Of a stretch of 64,000 nt of DNA, positions 11,373 through 21,800 are shown piece by piece. The position numbers were made by a program, and so were the translations under genes. The DNA is from Erigeron canadensis. Its lineage: Eukaryota; Streptophyta; Magnoliopsida; Asterales; Asteraceae. Under the pieces are notes generated by a model, which saw only the letters and a program-made list of their open reading frames with translations, was not told the DNA's origin and did no database searches. The stretch lies in assembly GCF_010389155.1 (NCBI RefSeq), contig NC_057762.1:28456055-28520054 (forward strand), in the 5' to 3' direction. Numbering within the stretch: position 1 is the first letter of the stretch; each line of letters begins with the position of its first letter.

Positions 11373-12805
11373 GGGAAAATGAACCTATCTACACAAATTT
11401 CTTTTTAAAGATAACCTAGCTATTTTGTTTTCGTGTATTTAAAGGATCCTATTTCTAAAAACTTGGTATATCGTTAATTTTTGACAAAAAACGCCAGTTA
11501 AAAGAGGCCTAATAGCATCCTAACTAACCGCCCCCGCCTGACATATCTTTTCGTCGTCTACACGTCTTTATCATCGTCCTGCTCCTAATTCACTTCCATA
11601 ATTTATAAATTACACTATTTATCTCACATGTGATTATTATATCATTTTGTATATAAAACTTATAAATAAATTATTTCATATACGTATTTTCCAAATTAAT
11701 ATCATCAATTCATTGTCATGTTTTATAATATATCATAATCATAATAACAATTCAATAATTATCTGTTTATCACCTAATTTTAGTGTTGAATTAATAAATA
11801 AATTATAAAAACATTCATTTATTTCACCAAACAATACAAGATGAATAACGACAGTGATATATGATCGTCAGAGATGGTCGCCGGCGGCGAAAATGTATTC
11901 AGTTGTGATGAATCCAACCTTTCATCAACCAATCATCTCGTCGTCATGGTGGAATCCTTGGAAGGTCAATTCTAACAATTCGATTTTTTATTTATTTATT
12001 CGGAGAAAAAAAATTGCTTTAGATTTTTGAATTTAAGTTTTATTCTGTGTTAATACTTGAGGGTCTCGACTATATATAATAGATTAATTGAGTATATGTA
12101 TATGACATAATAATTTTATGTGAAAATGATCCGTACTGCAGACTTTACATAAGCTTAGGTGCTGTCACATTAAAAAAAGTTACATATTAAACCTTTGAAT
12201 TTAATAAACATACATAACCCACTCCCCTAAGTTTTACATAACCCCCCTCCTGAATTTTACATAATCCTTCCTGCTTTACCTAAGATAGGTACTGCATGCT
12301 TTACCTAACCTTTTCACCTAATTATATACATAAAACTTATAAACAGTTGCAAATTTGCAATTGTGATATATGCAAAATATAATTAGAGGTTTTACAATGA
12401 ATTAAGCAGCGATTTGCTTTATGAAATGCATAAAGCTTTGATTTTTGTTGGAGTGCATGATGTTAAATGAAGTGAATAACGAGGAGAGTGCTATCGCCAA
12501 TCGGTGTACCAAAAGTCCAGATGTGTGCATATAAGTTTTGTTGTTTTGCTATTGGGATGATGTTTATGATGCTTTAATACTTATATATACGAGTATATAT
12601 ATATATATAAAAGTTAGTCGAAGTCAATTGTCACGATAACAAATCTGATAATGTGACATTTAACGGACGTTATTTGTCAAAACTAACGAGATACCCTTTA
12701 TTAGGAAAGTTTTAAAAATAGGGTCTTTTAAATAAACTAAAACAAAACAGGTTACTTTTAATAGGAAATTAGTGTAAATAGGTTACATTTTTATGGATTT
12801 TTTCC
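11373..12805. mobile_element. 1.43-kb Mutator-like element with 9-bp TSD
   Basis: The left arm (gggaaaatgaacc..., with attttgttttcgtgtattta and atcgttaatttttgaca) is the imperfect inverse of the right arm (ending ttatggattttttcc), about 130 bp each. A perfect 9-bp target duplication, ttgtgatta, flanks it at 11364-11372 and 12806-12814. The arms match the 434-bp element at 36860-37293, so this is the longer member of one family. The interior of about 1.1 kb has no recognised transposase and includes a second MITE near 12121-12315. It may hold captured host sequence, but none was identified. Confidence 0.8.
12121..12315 (-). mobile_element. MITE nested in the 1.43-kb element
   Basis: Reverse-orientation relative of the MITE at 1446-1614. 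It starts tgaaaatgatccgtactgca, contains tttgaatttaataaacatac, repeats gaattttacataa, and ends cctaaccttttca. I could not define a target duplication. Confidence 0.65.
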
Positions 12806-12814
12806 TTGTGATTA

Positions 12815-14092
12815 ATATATAACATTGGGATAATGGCATGAGAGTGTACACAACTATGACCAAAAAGTTATATAATGTACCCAAGTACTCGACTAGCTAT
12901 GTAGTGTAACCAACTATGTTTTTTAAGTTATACAATGCAAGCAACCAGATGCAAAATGTAAATCATCCAGTTATACACACTTTTCGCCATGTGAAATTCC
13001 ATTAAACAAAAAAAAAATTATAAAACCATTATTTCTAGTAATTTCCACCCATTTCTTTCTTTCCCTCTTTTTTTTTCCTTCCTTCTTCCCTAAATTCTCG
13101 ATTTATTAACTGTTCTTCCTTCTTCCCTAAATTCTCGATTTATTAACTGTAATTGTGGAGAAGGAATCACGTCATGGACCGCTTTTTTCAGTATTTGGTT
13201 TACGGGTCAAATTGGGTTCCTCAAACTAGACAGAGAGAATCAAATTAGACAACAACGTTTTAATAAATTAGTGTATAGTGATAAGGGTGGTACCAATTGA
13301 TATGATTTTAAGAAGAAAAAAAAAATGATTTATCCTACTAAAAATTAACTTAAAAATCCATTTAAGAATAATTAATGATCCATTTAACTATTTGCAGTTT
13401 AAACTTATACAATTAACTATTATCACTAACAACCTATGTCTTTTTTCTTTTATATATCCACATACAGTTATTGATTTGTTTCATAATAATTAACACATCA
13501 TGCGAACTTGGAGAACTGTCTTAGATTGCGCATTGAGCTAAGGGCGTAGATAAGGTAAGCTCAAATTTTAAATTAAAAGAGCTCAACAAGTTAAAACGAC
13601 TAGCTAAAAAGAACTCTACCTTTGGTCTCGACCTGCAAAAATGTAAAACAACAGTCCTTGTCAATTAATTGTCACCGATATCTAAATTGCCACAAGACAA
13701 ACTTATTACTAAACACATTGCTAACTAGAACTTTGAAAATTTTGGTTCCATCACCCTTTGATTAATGATAAAAATAGCCGAGTGCACTTGAAGTCTTGAA
13801 CCACATGAAAAAATTTTCTCCACCGTAGCATAAAACTTCGTCAAAATTTGTACAATATAATAATAAAAATGCATAGCATTTGATCAGGGTCGGACATCAA
13901 CTGCTTTAGAATGTGACAACATGATCAATCTACATTAGATAACATGCTTCATCAAAATCTTCGCAACATAAACTCTACAACCACTAAATTTGAAACAACA
14001 AAACCTAAGCTTACTCAACAAATATATATGTATTCATAGATCACACATATATGTAACATATATATTCGATCTTAATTAAAATGTTGATTAAT
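12815..14092. other. Intergenic, no gene recognised
   Basis: AT-rich DNA. A 37-bp exact tandem duplication (ttccttcttccctaaattct ... ttattaactgt) lies at 13077-13150. The end of this stretch is the 3' UTR side of the minus-strand DUF7733-like gene. Short frames on both strands lack any recognisable domain. Confidence 0.5.
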
Positions 14093-14809
14093 TTAATCTT
14101 TAAGATTCTTGGCAAGATCAGAATAGTATCTCTTAAATGCTCTTGGGAGATAAAATGGTAACAGAAAACCAAACAAATTAAACCCCCAATAAACCAAATT
14201 AACCACAGCCAAAACTCTCCCCATAAACAACCTTCTACTACTACTATTACTACTAATACTTCCACCTTCCTCTTTTGTCACCTCACTTCTCACCCACTCC
14301 AACAACGAAAACAATCGTGTCGAATTATAAACGACAGGAACCAACACCTTCATCGGTAACGAAAATCGGTCCGAAAACGCCACCCCTTCTAAAAACAACT
14401 GACTAGCCAACAAAAAAACATGTGGGGTGGCTGCTTTTATGCCTTCTTTGTCACCTTCATATATTCCTTCGAATATATATACAACTGGGAGGAATAATCC
14501 AACAACTGCGCCCGTGAAACAATATAGGCTAAGTAGACGGTTTAAATTGTCTGCGAAAACGGGTTGTTGGCTTTGAGACGGTGTGATGGCGGGGAATGCA
14601 ACTGTTGATAAAAAGTACATGTAAAAAAAGGTGAGGATTACGAAACCGAAATCCTCGATTGCGACCATCCCTGACGCTGATAGGATGACTACCAGCGCCA
14701 GGGCGTTTAGCTGTTGGAATGTTAAAATTCCGCGTCGTAGATGCGATTTTGGTTGGTTTTGTTGGTGAGTTTCTAATGATGTTTCTTGTTGTATGTTGTT
14801 ACTTGACAT
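14093..14809 (-). CDS. DUF7733-like multi-pass membrane protein
   Basis: Intronless frame of 238 aa from ATG at 14809 to the stop at 14093. A polar Gln/Asn-rich head (residues 1-30) precedes hydrophobic segments at roughly 33-75 (LNALALVVILSASGMVAIED then a second stretch ending YFLSTVAFP), 92-116, 125-145 and 193-222, and it ends with a basic tail (LPRAFKRYYSDL). The LNALA...LSASGMV.IEDFGFV core is typical of a plant-only family annotated as transmembrane/DUF7733; its biochemical function is unknown. No signal peptide is obvious. A short CT-rich leader lies upstream (about 14810-14960). Intact, with no sign of pseudogenisation. Confidence 0.85.
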   Translation of the reverse strand: MSSNNIQQETSLETHQQNQPKSHLRRGILTFQQLNALALVVILSASGMVAIEDFGFVILTFFYMYFLSTVAFPAITPSQSQQPVFADNLNRLLSLYCFTGAVVGLFLPVVYIFEGIYEGDKEGIKAATPHVFLLASQLFLEGVAFSDRFSLPMKVLVPVVYNSTRLFSLLEWVRSEVTKEEGGSISSNSSSRRLFMGRVLAVVNLVYWGFNLFGFLLPFYLPRAFKRYYSDLAKNLKD

Positions 14810-15816
14810 TTTTTTGGTTTTGTTTGGTTCGGTTTGTGTTGTTTTGATGATGTTTTTTTTTTGTTTTGGGTGTTTTGAGTTTGAGAAGAGTTTTTTTTTA
14901 GAAATGTGATAGATGTGGGTCTATTTTTTAGAGAGAGAATGAGGGAAAAATGGGGAATGTGAGGATGAGAGAAAGAAGTGGAATGAATGTACACGTGGTG
15001 CAAGGAGAATGAGATGGAGACACGTGGATGTTGATTGGGATGACGTGGAAGATTTTGTTGGAGAGACGATTTGACCTGTTCGGTGATGGTCGCTATCTAA
15101 TTATGTATTGGTGTGTACGTTTTATTGAAGAGCACTTTAATTTTGTAAGCATATACATATGGTCAACTATATTTAACATATTGTTTTAAGGTATATATTA
15201 AAAAAGTACTGTTTTCACAGTGTACATGTATCGGTCATCGGTGTGAACGGCATATTATTATACTCATATCATTATACGAATGGTCGGGATAGAACTCAGG
15301 ACTTCTGATTAACACCCTATTAAACCACCCCTATAAAAGTGAAAAGGTAAAAAGTAAAACTCGAACTCATGTAAATTCCTCAAAGTAAAAGGCATTAACA
15401 ATGGACCACACCACAATGAGCATTAAAAATTTGTTGAAATGTACCTACAGTTTACAATTGCTAATCATAAAAAGGCATCTACCATTTCCTTTTCTAGTAT
15501 ATTACGAGTAATCGCCAAAGTTTTTTACCTCCTGGGCAGCAGTCAATACATACCTGTTTATTGTCGAAAACCATGAATTCACGACGCTAACATGCTGTCA
15601 CTGTGAGAAACTTGGACCTATGCAGCCAGAACTGGAATCAAATGGTTCAATAACTCGACTTTATAATGCTTTTCCAGAAGTACTATACATGAATGTTGAT
15701 ATACATTTGTACGGTCGATGCAATACCCCAGATCCCATGGCTATACACCGTATTGACGTTTTTCCCCATATACAGTCACGTTTAAAGTTAACGAGATATT
15801 ACATTAAAAGGGTCTA
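14810..15816. other. Promoter of DUF7733 gene and spacer to PUB 3' end
   Basis: On the minus strand the 150 bp above the start codon is CT-rich leader-like sequence (GAGAGA runs on the plus strand at about 14930-14975). Minus-strand GCCACGTGTCC/CCACGTG-type words near 14990-15030 resemble G-box/ABRE elements. The rest is spacer and the 3' UTR of the U-box kinase gene. No further gene is recognised. Confidence 0.4.
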
Positions 15817-18800
15817 TCAGGAATGCTGTTGCCACTCTTGAATTGCATAGGAAAGAGCATGGTTAGGAAGTAAGTCACAGTGGTCAAGCTTAAGGTTGGT
15901 CATGGGTGAAGTCTTGTGGCCACTGTTCAACCAGCCTTTTATAGCGTCGGCTTCATATGTAAAACCATCTGCTGCTATGTAAGGATCTTTCATCACTTCC
16001 TGAAAATGGTCAAGGAAGAAACTGTATAAGCATAATGACAAACTTAAAGAGAGATGATATATCCTCCTAAAAATCCTCAAATATTACTACACATGGACAA
16101 TATCCAGAGGGTAATCAAAGTGAATTGGGATAAGTATCCGGGAATGTAACAAACTTTAGACGAATGTCTATAGTGTGAAATAACTAAAGTTGTGTTCATT
16201 TTATGTAATGAACTTTAAATAATGTTTATTGTATGTAAGAAGGCATACGTGACACCCATATATGGCTGCCACTTGTTAGGTTTGATTGGTCGGATACATT
16301 TTCTTGCATACAATAAACATTATTTAAAGATGATTACACACAATGAATACAACTTTAGTTATTTCACACTATAGACATTCGTCCAAAGTTTGTTACATTC
16401 CAGGATACTTATCCCAAGTGAATTAGTGGATTACATGTATCGTAAGGTTATAGCTTTAGAAGGATAAATAGGAGGATTTATCATTTTCCGTCTTTGGTAT
16501 CATAAACTAACATGGAAATAACAATGTACTTCTGTTAAACAATACTACCAACTCAAGACGGAAAATGTATTATTCTAATAACTTGTTATGCAATATATGT
16601 TTCATAGATAATATTTAACACATTGTTCATGACTTTGACTTATCTTATATCTGAAAACATGTATATGGGGACAATATTATCATTTATAGCATCTTTAAAA
16701 TTATGGATAGTATATATATCTGCATTAGGTACAAATGGATGCAGATTTGGATATGATCCTCCAACCCATAACGATTACCCTTTACACCACCATTGCAAAA
16801 ACAAATGTTTACCCGAGGTAGCAGTTTTGACCCATTTAGCTATGAATGGACAGACTCAAGTTGTGTTCATCAAAATCAGGCGAAATGGGTAAAAAATAGC
16901 TAGAAATGAAACAAGTCAAATGGGTCAACAGGGTCAATCCTGTATTTATAATGCTTGAAACCTCCTAAGTCAACTTTTTCAAGCAATAGATGATTTACAA
17001 TCATATTTAAACAGCAATATGAGAAATTCAAATATTTGAACAAAAAGTTGCTTAGCCTGTACCAAATTTTTTACCCATTTTGACTCTTTACCAAACCATC
17101 CGTACTGTATTGTCACATGAACATCAAATATTTCTGTGATTTACATAGCGTTTTCACATAATATATGGGAAAGTAACGAGAGGGATACCTGAAAAATGGG
17201 GCATACAAAATAAGATGGAATTCGACGATGGTTCTCAGACTCATCAGATGAGTCTGTGATAACCAGATTTCGCATTGTCTCCAATTTTGTCAATATTTCA
17301 TTTACAAGATTCGGTCTATCCATGGGATTCTTTTCACAACATCTTAAACCCAAATAAGCTAATTCCTTTGCATGCTCGATTGGCCAATCCCCGCCTGATG
17401 AATCCAAAATTGTAACAAAATTCCCGTTTTCTAAAGCGCATTTTGTATCATTAATAATACTCAATGCTGGTCTTCCTGTCAATATTCTTAACAACACAAC
17501 TCCAAACGAGTATATATCTGAGAAAGTAGAAAGCTTTCCAGATTCAAAAAGTTCAGGATCCATATAGGCAGACACCTCGGGTTCAATGTTGTTGTATAAT
17601 GAAGTGGGAGAAACTTTATCTTCAGAGAAACTCAAACGCCTGATTCCCAAGTCACTTAATTTACATACGTGGTTTGAATCAAGGAGAATGTTGGTGAGCT
17701 TTAAATCTCCATGGATGATTTGAGGATTACTGCCATGGAGAAAGATAAGGGCTGAGCACATTTCTGAAGCAATTCTTATTCGGGTATGCCACTGGAGGGG
17801 TGGAGCTGTGGCCTGAGAAGCAATATGGTCTTCAAGGCTGCCATTTTCAAGATACTCATAGATCAGAGATCTAGTTTCTGGACAAACCCCAATCAGTGTG
17901 ACAATGTTTGGATGACGAATTCTACTCAAAACCTCTGCCTGCATCAAATTATCAATGATAACAAGAGTCAATAAACGCAGGTAGAGTTCTATACTAGATG
18001 TGGCAAAAGGGTGGGTCAGATGGGTTGGGTAAGGTTAGGTTGAAACAGGTCAAACCAGGTTGCGTGGACGCACAAACATTTTTTGGTCCTTTTCAACTAA
18101 TTATGTGTTAATTATGAAGAAACAATGTCATGACAGTAATAACCAAAATCTTTTTATATAACTTTAGAAGCTTGTTGTCACGTTCGAGCTATTTGACCCC
18201 TTTGACCCCTTCTCCCTGTAGCCAATCTTATTCTTATATGACTTGACTTTGACCCATCTAAATGCAAGGTTTGAAATTGCCACCTATGATATATACAAGA
18301 ATGTAATTTTAAAAGATTACTAAAATATTTGATAGTCGTCTGAAGATATCTACTTAGGATTTACCGCATGTTCGAAATCTTCATCTCCTAGAGAACCAAG
18401 GGAAGGTAACATCTTTATTGCTACCCTTACATGGCGAAGAATCCCTTTATAAACACTACCACATCTCCCTTCTCCAATCTTCAATGATTGGTTGAAATTC
18501 TCAGTAGCCTTCATGATTTCCAAAAAAGAGGGTTTATAAAATTCTGCATGCGACAACTGTGAGTTATCCTCATATACGAACTCTGCAAGTGTATTAATTT
18601 GTCTCCTTGCATTATCACGCTCGTCTTGCAAGCTATCTCGTCTTTCTTTGAAAGTAATTAAGAGATTCACAGCTTGAATAATCTTTTCCTCCAACTCCTT
18701 TTCTGCTTCACGGGCCTTTGAAATTCGGTCCAAAAGTCCAGCTTTCTGGTCTTTGATCATTTGAAGCTCTTCAATGAATTGAACTCGTTGACTCTTCATT

Positions 18801-21800
18801 TTTTCAATTTCTTGACTTTTTGTTGTCAGAATAGTCTCCATTTCTTTTCTTCGTGTAACTTCCTCCTTACATGAATTTTCTGATTCTTCAGCCTATAAGT
18901 TGAAAAGGTTGCAGCCAAGTATACAATTAACAAGCTTAGCAAGTGATGGATTTTAAGTAGGGATGGCAAAAAAAAAAGCCCCCGGTGGACACCAGGTACC
19001 CAAACCCGGTTTGACCGGGAAATCCACAACTTTGATCGGGTATGGGGATGGAGACAGGGATTCCCCAACTTAAAAAAACCGGAATGGGAAGGGGCAACCC
19101 TAAATCCCAATCCTGTACCCGAACCCAATTCTTTAATATATTATTATATAGATGTATACACACACATATACATAATATATATATGGGGGATGGAAATATA
19201 AGGCTGTTAGATACCTAAGCTTAGATGCCAGACACTCACATATTAATTTTTTAAACCATAAAAATCATAGGGGCCCAGACATTTATTCATTAAACAATAA
19301 ATAATAAAATATTAGTATGTGAGGGGTTCCACACCTTCCCTTTTCCCTATATATATATATATAGATATAGATATATAGATATAGATATATATGTTTGTAT
19401 AAGGGTGGGTTATTTGTAGTACAAGCATTTAAAAAAGTACAAAAAGTACAAGGTTTTTCTTCCTTCTTCCTTCCATCTCCGACCACCACCACCACCACCA
19501 TGATCATCTCCGACCACAACGATAATCCTCCGGCGACGGCGACCATCTCCAGGGAGACTTGCACATGTGTAAGTTAACTTTCCGGCGAGAATCAGGTTCG
19601 TTTTCGGATGGATACGGTACGGGCCAGAGGCCCTCATCCGTTCTAAGCTGACCGTCAAGGGACGCTATGGGAATCATATGAATTTGATGGGCAGCGCAAG
19701 AGATGGTGACGGTTGCTACGGTACGGGCGAAACCCTTGCTGTCGGCGCCGTGGTTGGGGTGGTCGGAGATGATGGTGGCCGGTGGTGATTGTCTCGTGAA
19801 GGAAAAAACCTAGAAATTTTAAACCCTAAAATGCTAAAAAAAAGTTGTACTTACACATGTGTAAGTCTCGCCGGAGATGGTCGTCGTCGCCGGAGGATCA
19901 TGGTGGTGGTTGGAGATGATCATGGTGGTGGTGGTGGTTGTCGGAGATGGAAGGAAGAAGGAAGAAGAAAGAGGAAAAACCTTGTACTTTTTTAAATGCT
20001 TGTACTATAATTATCTTTCCCATGTGTGTATATGCATGTACAGAACTGATGTTTTATACGAGTAATAATATATGACATCTTAATCATTGTTATATGTGTT
20101 GCTTCACGACTAATGCTTATCCATGGTTTACAATATCAGTCGACCAGCATGCATTAGTATGTATTAGTGACTGTTAGTAGTTTTTCTTAGCAATATAAGT
20201 GTTAGTATTTGAAGACAGCTAACAACAATTTAAAAATTAAGTTGCTCATTCAAACAAGAGTAGCATGAGAATTAACAATAAAAGTGTTAGTAGTTGAAGA
20301 TGGGTTATCATGATTTGATTTAATCATTAAAGTTTGTTAGTACCCATGTAAATACCCGAACACCCGTTGGGGATTCCCATTTCCCAATACCTGTTGGGGA
20401 TGAGGATGGCAACTCAACACCCGACAGGAATGGGGATGGAGAGTGGAGATCAGGGATGGGGTTGTGAAAAGGAATCCCCGATGATACTCAGCCTCATTAT
20501 CATCCTTAATTTTACGTCATTTTAAACTATTCTATTTTCAAATCAGTTATTTATCATATAATCTAAAACAAATGTTATTGTAACGTATTTACTACATCAG
20601 ATAACTACATCCTTGGCTTCTCTCTCTCTAAAGGCTTCATTCTTGAGTTTTTTTTCCAAAGGAAAAGAAAAGGAAAGGTAAGAATTTTTATATTTTTGCA
20701 TTCTCGAGTTTTTTTTCCAAAAGAAAAGAAAGGAAAGGGAAGGAATAATCAAGGTTTTTTCCCCCAAAAGTTTTCTGGCCATTTTGGCCTGATTTGGAAG
20801 GAAACTCGTGGAAGGGGTGGTTTCCGGTGGTGGTTGGGTGGAAGGGTTGGTTGTAGGTGGTGGTGGCAGGTTTCCGGTGGTGGTTGCAGGTTTCCGTTGG
20901 TGGTTGCAGGTTTCCGGTGGTGGTTGTAGGTGGTGGTTGCAGGCCGGGTTTCCGGTGGTGAGTGGGTGGAAGGGGTGGTTGCAGGTGGTGGTTGCAGGTT
21001 TCCGGTGGTGGTTGCAGGTGGTGGTTCTGATTGTTTAGATTATTTTTCTTTCACTTTCCTTTCAAACTCGAGAATGGCTTTTATAAATGTAATCTTCTAT
21101 CATTTCTTCCCCTATCCAATCTTCTCCTTTCTTTTCTTTTAATAAAAACTCGAGAATGCAGTGTTAAGCTCTAATATCTATCTATAATAGACATGACCAA
21201 CACCGGTAACAAACAAAAAAGTAAAATGTGAGCTGGTTAAACAAGTGAGGATAATAATCACAAGCAAAAGTGACAAAATAAGAAACAGTTGATTAAACCA
21301 AATTCACCTTATGTAAAGCCTCTTTCGCATCTTCTTCAGCCCTCCACCGCTTTATTGACTCTTCAAATGCAATCTGCTTTGAGTTTTCAGCATCTGTGGT
21401 AGCATGTTCTAATTTATCTTGCAACTCGGAAGATGAAAGCCTTTTGGGTCCTTCCTGGAAAAAGCAAATGACAACCATCAATAAATACCACATAGCAGAC
21501 ATATGGTTATTGTAAGTTACAATGAGATATAAACAAGATAAATGCTTTACCAGAAACATAGCAGAAAGTGAACAAGCCACTTTGTCTTGAGATTCATGAG
21601 ATGAGGCTAAAGTTGATCCATTTTCTCTTGCATCACCAATCAGCAAATGAGTTGACGTCGAGTTGCTAAATTCATTTTTTGTAGATGTGGAATTCTCCAA
21701 ACATCGTAAAGACCTCACTTCCATGTTAGCACCTTCTTCATCATAAATTGTCAACATTGTTTCTTCAGCAAATGGTGGAGGAGGCAATGCCTTGACACTT

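Noticed and set aside
15280..15370. SINE-like gatagaactcaggacttctg block
   Set aside because: Resembles the degenerate tRNA-like phrases common in plant repeats, but no A/B box pair with correct spacing can be seen.
19283..20065. Several open frames of 60-93 codons rich in Val, Gly, Arg
   Set aside because: They are translations of the GGT/CCA tracts in the arms of a foldback element inside a U-box gene intron. They occur in overlapping frames on both strands and have no domain.
20696..21142. Trp/Gly-rich frames up to 77 codons
   Set aside because: They come from the ggttgcaggtttccggtggt minisatellite; the repeated peptide reflects DNA repetition, and the region lies within an intron.
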